Below the pieces are notes generated by a model that ran no database searches, was not told the DNA's origin, and saw nothing but the letters and a program-made list of their open reading frames with translations. The position numbers and the translations under genes were made by a program. A DNA stretch of 25,008 bases from Pseudomonadota bacterium (GTDB taxonomy: Bacteria > Pseudomonadota > Alphaproteobacteria > Rhizobiales > Hyphomicrobiaceae), in contig JAEZRM010000022.1 in NCBI GenBank assembly GCA_023412805.1, positions 1 to 25,008 of the forward strand, given 5' to 3'. Within the stretch, counting starts at the first letter, position 1, and each line of letters opens with the position of its first letter. Positions 13,963-20,802 of the stretch are shown here, one piece after another.

Positions 13963-15552
13963 ATGTCATCACCCGAAGTGACGCCCACGGTGCCCGCCGA
14001 GCCCATAGGGGATGCGGTGCTGATCATCGACTTCGGCTCTCAGGTGACCCAGCTCATCGCGCGCCGCGTGCGCGAAGCCGGCGTCTATTCCGAGATCGTC
14101 CCCTTCAACCGCGCCGCCGACGCCCTGCGCCGGCTCGCCCCGAAAGCCATCATTCTTTCCGGCGGACCTGCCTCGGTGACGGGTGCGGGCTCCCCGCGCG
14201 CACCAGAGGGGGTTTTCCAGGCGGGCGTGCCGATCCTTTCCATCTGCTACGGGCAGCAAACGACAGCCGTCCAGCTCGGCGGCGAGGTCGAGGGAGGCCA
14301 CGCCGCGGAGTTCGGCCGCGCGGATATCGAGATCAGGGAGAAGAGCGCGCTCTTCGAAGGCATCTGGGAGATCGGCAAGCGCTATCCGGTCTGGATGAGC
14401 CACGGCGATCGCGTGACGCGGCTGCCGGATGGCTTCACTGTCAAGGCCACTAGCGAGAACGCGCCGTTCGCCATCGCCACGGACGAGGCCCGCCGCATCT
14501 ATACGACCATGTTCCACCCGGAAGTCGTGCACACGCCGGATGGAGCGCGGCTCCTCACGAATTTCGTGCGCAACATCGCCGGTATTCCCGGCGACTGGAC
14601 CATGCGCCACTTCCGCACGGCCGAAATCGAGCGGATCAGGGCGCAGGTCGGCAAGGGCCGCGTGATTTGCGGGCTGTCGGGCGGCGTCGATTCAGCCGTC
14701 GCGGCCGTGCTGATCCACGAGGCCATCGGCGACCAGCTCACGTGCATCTTCGTCGATCATGGTCTCATGCGCCTCAACGAGGCCGATGAGGTCGTGAGCC
14801 TCTTTCGCGGGCACTACAACATCCCGCTCGTGCACGTCGATGCCTCAGATCGCTTTCTCGGCGCGCTGTCCGGCGTCAGCGATCCCGAGCAGAAGCGCAA
14901 GATCATCGGCCAGCACTTCATCGAGGTCTTCGAGGCCGAGGCGAAAAAGATCGGTGGGGCGCAGTTCCTCGCGCAAGGCACGCTCTATCCCGACGTGATC
15001 GAGAGTGTGTCGTTCACGGGCGGCCCGTCGGTGACCATCAAGTCGCACCACAATGTCGGTGGCCTGCCCGAGCGCATGAACCTCAAGCTCGTCGAGCCGT
15101 TGCGCGAGCTTTTCAAGGACGAAGTGCGCGCGCTCGGTCGCGAGCTCGGCCTGCCCGAGGCCTTCGTCGGACGCCATCCATTTCCGGGGCCGGGTCTCGC
15201 GATCCGCATCCCGGGTGAGATCACGCGCGAGAAACTCGACATCCTGCGCCAGGCCGATGCCGTGTATCTCGATGAGATCCGCAAGGCCGGCCTCTATGAC
15301 AAGATCTGGCAGGCCTTTGCGGTGCTGCTGCCTGTGCGCACGGTCGGCGTCATGGGCGATGGCCGCACGTACGACAGCGTGTGCGCGCTGCGTGCCGTGA
15401 CGTCCGTCGACGGCATGACGGCAGATTTCTTCCCCTACGACATGAATTTTCTCGGCCGTGCGGCGACCCGCATCATCAACGAGGTGCGCGGCATCAACCG
15501 CGTTGTCTACGACGTCACGAGCAAGCCTCCCGGCACCATCGAGTGGGAATGA
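13963..15552 (+). CDS. guaA: GMP synthase (glutamine-hydrolysing)
   Basis: A 529-residue enzyme that converts XMP to GMP with ATP and glutamine, the last step of GMP synthesis. The N-terminal class I glutamine amidotransferase domain (about 18-210) has Cys95 in SICYGQQ and His185/Glu187 in MFHPEV, the triad. The ATP pyrophosphatase domain has the loop GLSGGVDSAV (237-246). The C-terminal dimerisation domain ends in the invariant KPPGTIEWE. An N-terminal extension of about 16 residues precedes the amidotransferase core. The nucleophile loop reads CYGQQ rather than the commoner CYGMQ. ATG 13963 has only a weak ribosome-binding site. Length and order are complete. Confidence 0.98.
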   Translation: MSSPEVTPTVPAEPIGDAVLIIDFGSQVTQLIARRVREAGVYSEIVPFNRAADALRRLAPKAIILSGGPASVTGAGSPRAPEGVFQAGVPILSICYGQQTTAVQLGGEVEGGHAAEFGRADIEIREKSALFEGIWEIGKRYPVWMSHGDRVTRLPDGFTVKATSENAPFAIATDEARRIYTTMFHPEVVHTPDGARLLTNFVRNIAGIPGDWTMRHFRTAEIERIRAQVGKGRVICGLSGGVDSAVAAVLIHEAIGDQLTCIFVDHGLMRLNEADEVVSLFRGHYNIPLVHVDASDRFLGALSGVSDPEQKRKIIGQHFIEVFEAEAKKIGGAQFLAQGTLYPDVIESVSFTGGPSVTIKSHHNVGGLPERMNLKLVEPLRELFKDEVRALGRELGLPEAFVGRHPFPGPGLAIRIPGEITREKLDILRQADAVYLDEIRKAGLYDKIWQAFAVLLPVRTVGVMGDGRTYDSVCALRAVTSVDGMTADFFPYDMNFLGRAATRIINEVRGINRVVYDVTSKPPGTIEWE

Positions 15553-15621
15553 GGGCGAACCTCGCCTGATCATCGCGAGTTAAGGTAGCTGAGATCAGCA
15601 GGCGCTGCTGAAGAGGCTGCC

Positions 15622-16185
15622 ATGCCCAAACTCCCCAAGAAGACCGATTTCCCGGTGAGCCAGGTCCGGCGTTATCTCGAGCCGGGTCCGATCGTGCTGG
15701 TCTCGTCCAGATGGCGCGATGCGAACAACATCATGACGCTCGGCTGGCACACCGTTCTGGAGTTCTCACCCTCGCTCCTGGGCCTCATGATCTCCGCCGG
15801 GAACCATAGCCACCGGATGATCCGCGAGAGCAGGGAGTGTGTCGTCAATCTGCCGACGACTGCGCTGACCGACACGGTCGTCGGCATCGGCAACTCGACC
15901 GGCGCAGAAATCGATAAGTTTGCGGAATTCGATCTCACCGCTCAGAAGGCCGCCAAGGTCGACGCCCCGCTCGTCGGCGAGTGTCATGCGAACTTCGAGT
16001 GCCGCCTCCGCGATGATGTTCTGGTCGAGCGCTACAACTTCTTCATCTTCGAGGTCGTGAAAGCGCACGCCGCCGCATCGCCGAAATATCCGCAGATCCT
16101 GCACTACACGGGCGATGGCGTGTTTATGGTCGCGGGCAAAACCATCAGCCGCCGATCGCAGTTTCGGCCCGAAATGCTGCAGTGA
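15622..16185 (+). CDS. Flavin reductase family protein (FMN-binding split barrel)
   Basis: A 187-residue protein of the flavin reductase-like FMN-binding family. The typical opening PGPIVLVSSRWRDANNIMTLGW, the SPSLLGLMISAGNHSHRMIRESRECVVN-type FMN-contact region (split here, residues about 50-78) and the C-terminal YTGDGVFMVAGKTI are visible. Members bind FMN in a dimer and reduce flavin or act as small oxidoreductases; the substrate is not predictable. There is no signal peptide. AAGAGG lies five bases before ATG 15622. It begins 69 bases after guaA with no strong terminator between, so partial read-through from guaA is possible. Confidence 0.85.
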   Translation: MPKLPKKTDFPVSQVRRYLEPGPIVLVSSRWRDANNIMTLGWHTVLEFSPSLLGLMISAGNHSHRMIRESRECVVNLPTTALTDTVVGIGNSTGAEIDKFAEFDLTAQKAAKVDAPLVGECHANFECRLRDDVLVERYNFFIFEVVKAHAAASPKYPQILHYTGDGVFMVAGKTISRRSQFRPEMLQ

Positions 16186-16219
16186 AATCCATCGCGGTCG
16201 AGGGGCACTGAAATTGGGC

Positions 16220-16260
16220 TTGAGCCTGATCAGCTCGCGACGTATGTTCTCTATATGTTC
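16220..16260 (+). promoter_or_regulatory. SOS promoter with LexA box GTTC-N7-GTTC
   Basis: TTGAGC (16220-16225) and TATGTT (16243-16248) form a promoter with a 17-base spacer. GTTC (16246-16249), seven bases, then GTTC (16257-16260) is an exact match to the alphaproteobacterial LexA operator, which is a direct repeat. It overlaps the -10 and the start point, where LexA would block RNA polymerase. The box lies 25 bases before the ATG of the 2H phosphoesterase gene. Confidence 0.7.
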
Positions 16261-16285
16261 TTGACGCGTGTTGGAGTTGCGTAAC

Positions 16286-16912
16286 ATGTCTGTTGCTGTG
16301 CCTGCGGGCGGGAATGCCAGGCAGTTGGCCTTCGAGTTCGCCCGACCTCGGCGAAAAGCCCCGAGCAGGCGAACATCGGACAACGTCTATTTTGCTGTCT
16401 TGCCTGATCCGGATGCCGCGCAGTGTATGCGTGAAATCGGGCTCTGGCTGTGGGATCGGTATCGCTTGCCCGGACGCGTGCAACCGGCAAGGCTGCTCCA
16501 TGTCTCGATTGCACACGTAGGGCATTTTGCGGAAGTGCCGGACGGCATTCTCGCCGCCGCGAGAACGGCGTGCGCTTCAGTTCGATGCGCGCCTTTTGAA
16601 GTCTGTTTCGATCGCGTGCACAGCTTCGATAATGCGCGCGGTCCGCCTGTAGTGCTGCGATGTGGCTATGGTGACGCCGGATTTGCGGGGCTGAGGCGCA
16701 CGATCGCCACGTCCATGCTCGGTGCGGGTCTACGCGCTAATCCGTCGGCCGGGCTCACGCCGCATGTGACGCTCGTCTACAACGGCCTGCCCATTTCCGA
16801 AACGCCGCTTGGCGCGCCTATACGCTGGACCGTTCGTGAATTCGTGCTGGTCCGCAGCCTCTACGGACGGGGCCGGCATGTTCATCTTGGCCGCTGGAAA
16901 CTCGACGGCTGA
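16286..16912 (+). CDS. 2'-5' RNA ligase-like 2H phosphoesterase
   Basis: A 208-residue protein of the 2H superfamily. The two catalytic HxS/T motifs are His72-Val-Ser74 (LLHVSIAHVG) and His160-Val-Thr162 (TPHVTLVYNG), about 88 residues apart, and VYFAVLPDPDAA (34-45) is the usual first strand. These enzymes (ThpR/LigT-like) hydrolyse 2',3'-cyclic or 2'-5' phosphodiester bonds in RNA or nucleotides. A basic N-terminal extension of about 30 residues is present. ATG 16286 is preferred over GTG 16268 because GGAG lies nine bases upstream of it. A LexA box covers the promoter, so DNA damage control is likely. The EVE gene follows 97 bases later with no terminator seen. Confidence 0.88.
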   Translation: MSVAVPAGGNARQLAFEFARPRRKAPSRRTSDNVYFAVLPDPDAAQCMREIGLWLWDRYRLPGRVQPARLLHVSIAHVGHFAEVPDGILAAARTACASVRCAPFEVCFDRVHSFDNARGPPVVLRCGYGDAGFAGLRRTIATSMLGAGLRANPSAGLTPHVTLVYNGLPISETPLGAPIRWTVREFVLVRSLYGRGRHVHLGRWKLDG

Positions 16913-17009
16913 CGATGTCGGCCGGTCTCGCCGAGGGGATGGTATCCGTCGTGCACGGCGGCTAGAGTCTGGCGCGAAGAATCCGCAGGTGAAGCAGGGA
17001 AGTGCGGCC

Positions 17010-17501
17010 ATGCCAAAGAAGCCGTCTAGTGCCGGTGCGACGAAGTCGAAGTCATCAGGAAAAGGGGCGGCGCCTGCCTACTGGCTTCTGAAATCCGAGC
17101 CGGATGCTTTCTCCTGGGATGACCTGAAGGCCAAGGGCAAGGCTGGCGAGCCCTGGACAGGCGTGCGCAACTTTCTTGCGCGCAACAACATGAAGGCCAT
17201 GAAGATCGGCGATCTCGGTTTCTTCTACCATTCGAATATCGGCAAGGAGATCGTGGGCATCTGCAAGGTCAGCGCACTCGCGCATCCCGATCCGAGCGAC
17301 GACACGGGTAAGTGGGAGTGTGTGGATGTCGTCGCCGTGGCGGACGTGCCGAAGCCGGTGACGCTCGCGGAGGTCAGGGAAACGTCATCGCTCGCAAAGA
17401 TGAGCCTCGTCACGAGCGCACGTCTCTCTGTACAACCCGTGACGCCCGAGGAATGGCGCATCATCTGCAAAATGGGCGGCATCGATCCGAAGAAGCTCTA
17501 G
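17010..17501 (+). CDS. EVE domain-containing protein
   Basis: A 163-residue protein with a Lys/Ser/Ala-rich N-terminal tail of about 22 residues and one EVE domain. Typical blocks are YWLLKSEPDAFSWDDLKAKG, WTGVRNFLARNNMKAMKIGD, LGFFYHSNIGKEIVGICKV, and SARLSVQPVTPEEWRIICKMGG. EVE folds are related to PUA and YTH domains and bind modified bases in DNA or RNA; bacterial single-domain members resemble thymocyte nuclear protein 1. The frame is open upstream to 16809 inside the 2H gene, but ATG 17010 starts the expected protein and has AGGGAAG upstream. No own promoter was seen, so co-transcription with the SOS-controlled 2H gene is possible. Confidence 0.93.
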   Translation: MPKKPSSAGATKSKSSGKGAAPAYWLLKSEPDAFSWDDLKAKGKAGEPWTGVRNFLARNNMKAMKIGDLGFFYHSNIGKEIVGICKVSALAHPDPSDDTGKWECVDVVAVADVPKPVTLAEVRETSSLAKMSLVTSARLSVQPVTPEEWRIICKMGGIDPKKL

Positions 17502-17528
17502 GGGGCACGAGCGCGGCACGTCGGCGCG

Positions 17529-17557
17529 TTGATTGCCGGGGATCGCGGCGCCATATC
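17529..17557 (+). promoter_or_regulatory. Possible promoter of the ABC1-kinase/mutT unit
   Basis: TTGATT (17529-17534) and CATATC (17552-17557) with a 17-base spacer lie about 50 bases ahead of the ABC1-family gene, in a 108-base gap. Confidence 0.4.
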
Positions 17558-17609
17558 TGAGATGTGATCACGCCATGGTGGTCCGGCGGCGCTGGGAGTT
17601 TCGCAACGC

Positions 17610-18992
17610 ATGTCCGACGATGAGGAAGCCAATCGCCTGAGCGCTCGCGCGGCGCGCTATCTCCGTGTCGGCACGAATGTCGGTGCGGTGGCGGCGCGCG
17701 TCGCCGGCAGCCGCCTCCTCGGCTATGACCTCGATCGCGAGAAGAACGCCGCCGAGCTCGCCAAGGCGCTCGGCGGGCTCAAGGGGCCGATCATGAAGGC
17801 GGCGCAGCTGCTTTCGACCATCCCCGAAGCCCTGCCGCCCGAGTATGCGCGCGAGCTGGCGCAGCTTCAGTCCGCCGCCCCGCCCATGGGGCCGGCATTC
17901 GTGCGGCGTCGCATGCAGGCCGAACTCGGCCAGGACTGGCAGGCGCGGTTCAAATCGTTCGAGCCGGCATCGACAGCCTCCGCGTCGCTTGGACAAGTGC
18001 ATCGTGCCGTTGCGCATGACGGGCGCGCGCTCGCCGTCAAGCTGCAGTATCCGGACATGCAATCCGCCGTCGAGGCGGATGTCACGCAGCTCAAGGTCGT
18101 GTTCGCCATTCATGCGCGCATGGATCCCGCCATCGAGACGGGCGAGATCCTGCAGGAGATTTCGGCGCGGCTGCGCGAGGAGCTGGATTATGGCCTCGAA
18201 GCGCGCCACACGGCGCTCTACCGCCTCATCTTCCGCGATGATCCGCTCATCCGCGTACCCGAGGTGATCGACGAGCTTTCGACGAAGCGCCTGCTCACCA
18301 TGACATGGCTCGAGGGGCGGCGCCTGCTGGACTACAAGAGCGCGCCGGAGGAGGACCGCAATCAGATCGCGCGCGCCATGTTCCGTGCCTGGTGGTTTCC
18401 CTTCAGCCACTATGGCGTCATTCACGGCGATCCGCATCTCGGCAACTACACGATCTTCGAGGAGGCGGGGCGGCCCGCGGGCATCAACCTGCTCGATTAC
18501 GGCTGCATGCGCACGTTTGCGCCGAAGTTCGTCGGCGGCGTCATCGATCTCTATCGCGGGCTGCACGAGGGCGACCAGGCGCGCATCGTGCACGCCTATG
18601 AGACATGGGGCTTCACGGGGCTTTCCAAGGAGCTGATCGACGTCCTCAATATCTGGGCGCGTTTCATCTATGGACCCCTGCTTGATGATCGCGTGCGCTC
18701 GATTGCGGAGGGCACGACGCCCGGCGAGTACGGACGCCGCGAAGCGTTCACCGTTCACAAGGCACTCAAAGAAAAGGGGCCGGTGAAGGTGCCGCGCGAG
18801 TTCGTGTTCATGGATCGCGCGGCCATCGGCCTCGGCGGGGTGTTCCTGCATCTCGATGCGCGGCTGAACTACTTCCAGATTTTCAACGAGACCATCGAGG
18901 ATTTCGACCTCGCGCGTGTTGGTGCGCGCCAGCGAGCGGCATTTATCGAGACCGGCGTGCCGCTGCCCGAGGGTGTCGAAGTCGCCGCATGA
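17610..18992 (+). CDS. ABC1/UbiB-family atypical kinase-like protein
   Basis: A 460-residue protein of the ABC1 (AarF/UbiB/COQ8) atypical kinase family. The N-terminal KxGQ motif appears as Lys63-Ala-Ala-Gln66 (IMKAAQLLS). The Ala-rich loop is TASASLGQVHRA (122-133), the nucleotide-site Lys144 lies in LAVKLQYP, Glu191 in ELDYG, the catalytic loop is HGDPHLGN (272-279), and the metal-binding DYG is at 296-298. The family acts in ubiquinone and other isoprenoid-lipid metabolism, probably as an ATPase. There is no C-terminal membrane pair as in UbiB, and no ubi genes are nearby, so this is a paralogous branch. GGGAG lies 11 bases before ATG 17610. Its stop overlaps the start of mutT. Confidence 0.9.
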   Translation: MSDDEEANRLSARAARYLRVGTNVGAVAARVAGSRLLGYDLDREKNAAELAKALGGLKGPIMKAAQLLSTIPEALPPEYARELAQLQSAAPPMGPAFVRRRMQAELGQDWQARFKSFEPASTASASLGQVHRAVAHDGRALAVKLQYPDMQSAVEADVTQLKVVFAIHARMDPAIETGEILQEISARLREELDYGLEARHTALYRLIFRDDPLIRVPEVIDELSTKRLLTMTWLEGRRLLDYKSAPEEDRNQIARAMFRAWWFPFSHYGVIHGDPHLGNYTIFEEAGRPAGINLLDYGCMRTFAPKFVGGVIDLYRGLHEGDQARIVHAYETWGFTGLSKELIDVLNIWARFIYGPLLDDRVRSIAEGTTPGEYGRREAFTVHKALKEKGPVKVPREFVFMDRAAIGLGGVFLHLDARLNYFQIFNETIEDFDLARVGARQRAAFIETGVPLPEGVEVAA

Positions 18993-19411
18993 GGGACATC
19001 GTGACCGCTAAACCGATCATTCTCGTCGCGGCTGCGGCGCTCATCGACGTCGACAACCGCGTGCTCATTGCCGAGCGGCCAGCGGGGAAATCCATGGCCG
19101 GACTCTGGGAATTCCCGGGCGGCAAGGTCGCGCCCAGCGAGACACCCGAGCAGGCGCTATTGCGCGAGCTGCGGGAGGAACTCGCTATCGAGGTGTGCGA
19201 GACATGCCTCGCTCCCTTCACGTTCGCGAGCCACACCTACGAGAGCTTTCATCTTCTGATGCCGCTCTATCTCTGCCGCAACTGGGAGGGTGAGATCACA
19301 CCGCAGGAGGGGCAGCGCATTAAATGGGTGCGCGCCGTGCGCCTTACCGACTACCCCATGCCGCCGGCGGACGTTCCGCTCGTGGCCATGCTCCGCGATC
19401 TGCTGGGCTGA
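18989..19411 (+). CDS. mutT: MutT-type (8-oxo)-dGTP diphosphatase, Nudix hydrolase
   Basis: A 140-residue Nudix hydrolase. The Nudix box runs from Gly45 to Ile67 (GKVAPSE, then RELREELAI); all catalytic Glu residues are present, and the usual Gly near its end is Ala66. LIAERPAGKSMAGLWEFPGG (27-46, Trp40 in GLWEFPGG) is the MutT-subtype signature, shared with enzymes that clean 8-oxo-dGTP from the nucleotide pool to prevent mutations. Length is standard for MutT. The ATG overlaps the previous stop (ATGA), indicating translational coupling with the ABC1-family gene. It converges on the DUF2865 gene with only 14 bases between the stops. Specificity for 8-oxo-dGTP is inferred from the subtype. 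Confidence 0.9.
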   Translation: MRDIVTAKPIILVAAAALIDVDNRVLIAERPAGKSMAGLWEFPGGKVAPSETPEQALLRELREELAIEVCETCLAPFTFASHTYESFHLLMPLYLCRNWEGEITPQEGQRIKWVRAVRLTDYPMPPADVPLVAMLRDLLG

Positions 19412-19425
19412 GCTATTCGCGCACT

Positions 19426-20610
19426 TTAGTTTCCGGCGAACGCGCGCGCCGCCCAGTTGGGCCGGTCGCCGAACCGACGATTGGGGCCGGTGGCACGGGC
19501 ACTGCGTGGCGCCTCTCGATCGCGGATTTGCGGCCGCGCCCGCGCTGCGGCGCGAACAGCGGGCTTCGCTTCCGGTGCACCAAGCAGCATGGCACCTTCA
19601 GGTCGCGTCGGAACTTCCGCAACGTCTGACGTCGGGATGGCGGCGGCGGGAGCGGGAGCCTCTCCGGCGATGGTCTGAGGCTCTGCGATCGCGTTCGGTG
19701 CGGCGACATCGATCGGGCGCGGTCCGAGATTGCCTGGCTTGTCGGCTGTCTCGCGCACTGGGGTGCGTGCGGCTTCGCGCCGGGCAGGCTGGACCTTCGC
19801 GGCGACTGCGCGCTTGGTTTGCTGCGCGCGCTCGGCATAGAGGCGGTGGCGATCGAGCGCCTCACGCTCCCAGGGATGGGGTTTGCAGGTGCAGGCCTCG
19901 ACGTAGCTCGTGCGGAAGAGGAAGGCGTTCTTCAAGGCCATGTAAGGCTGGCCGCGCACGTCCCTCATGTCCTCCGGTCCGCCACCGGGATTGGGATAGA
20001 CATAAAGGCGGGCACCTGACGAGCAGCGGGAATTGCAGGCAGCTTCGTCAGCCGCAAAGCGATCGGGTGTCGTCGAGAAGCTGATCGGGAAGAAGTAGCC
20101 ATCACAGAGGCGCACGCACACCGTGCGATAGGTGCCGCGCTCCCGGCCGTACTCACGCGCGCGGCCCCAGGCTTCCTCACGATCTTCCCGCGCCTCGCGA
20201 AGGCGTTCTTCACGCTCCTCGCGCTCCTGGCGCGCGCGACGTTCGCGCGCTTCCCGCTCCTCCAGCTCGCGTTCGCGGCGCTCTTCCGCGCGCGACATGC
20301 TGCGCCGCCGCTCTCTGAATTGCCCACCGCGCCAAGCCGAAGGGTTGTTGAGCTGATCGAGCCAATTGTCGCTCGTCGTCAGGAATCCGCCCGTGGTCTG
20401 GATCACGATCCCGGTCGTGCCGGCCTCAGCACTGATCTCGGGGGCGGCACTGGAGAGGAAGGCGCGGCTCGTCGCGCCGAGGGCGAGTACGACGATCGCG
20501 GCAAAGCCGACTGCAAGCGCGCCCGACAGCTCACGCCGGATGGACCTGAGTGCAGGCCTCTTGGCAGCATCGCGCTGGGGCGAGCGGGGTTGGCGGGGGA
20601 CGCGAAACAT
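19426..20610 (-). CDS. DUF2865 domain protein, membrane-anchored
   Basis: A 394-residue protein. Residues about 29-52 are a hydrophobic N-terminal segment after a basic start, consistent with one membrane anchor and a periplasmic body. Residues about 98-158 are a highly charged Arg/Glu helix or coiled coil. Residues about 159-242 are the DUF2865 domain: YRTVCVRLCDGYFFPISFST, then cysteines at 165, 169, 192, 196, 240 and 242, probably three disulfides or a metal site. The C-terminal 150 residues are Ala/Pro/Arg-rich and low in complexity. The family is found mostly in Rhizobiales and has no known function. ATG 20610 has no clear ribosome-binding site, so a later start is possible. Confidence 0.85.
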   Translation of the reverse strand: MFRVPRQPRSPQRDAAKRPALRSIRRELSGALAVGFAAIVVLALGATSRAFLSSAAPEISAEAGTTGIVIQTTGGFLTTSDNWLDQLNNPSAWRGGQFRERRRSMSRAEERRERELEEREARERRARQEREEREERLREAREDREEAWGRAREYGRERGTYRTVCVRLCDGYFFPISFSTTPDRFAADEAACNSRCSSGARLYVYPNPGGGPEDMRDVRGQPYMALKNAFLFRTSYVEACTCKPHPWEREALDRHRLYAERAQQTKRAVAAKVQPARREAARTPVRETADKPGNLGPRPIDVAAPNAIAEPQTIAGEAPAPAAAIPTSDVAEVPTRPEGAMLLGAPEAKPAVRAAARARPQIRDREAPRSARATGPNRRFGDRPNWAARAFAGN

Positions 20611-20802
20611 CTATCTACCGTGTACGCAGGAACTATAGGGTCTTCAAACCCCTCACGGCGTGCTCTGTCAACTAGCCGGTCGTCACAACTGTTTGTTCTG
20701 GATGCGCATCTGGCGCAGGGCAAACGTCGAAACGGGCATAACTGAGCAAAGCGCCTCAGTCCCACAACGCGCCTTCTCCGGGATGGTTGCGGGTGTGCGC
20801 GA

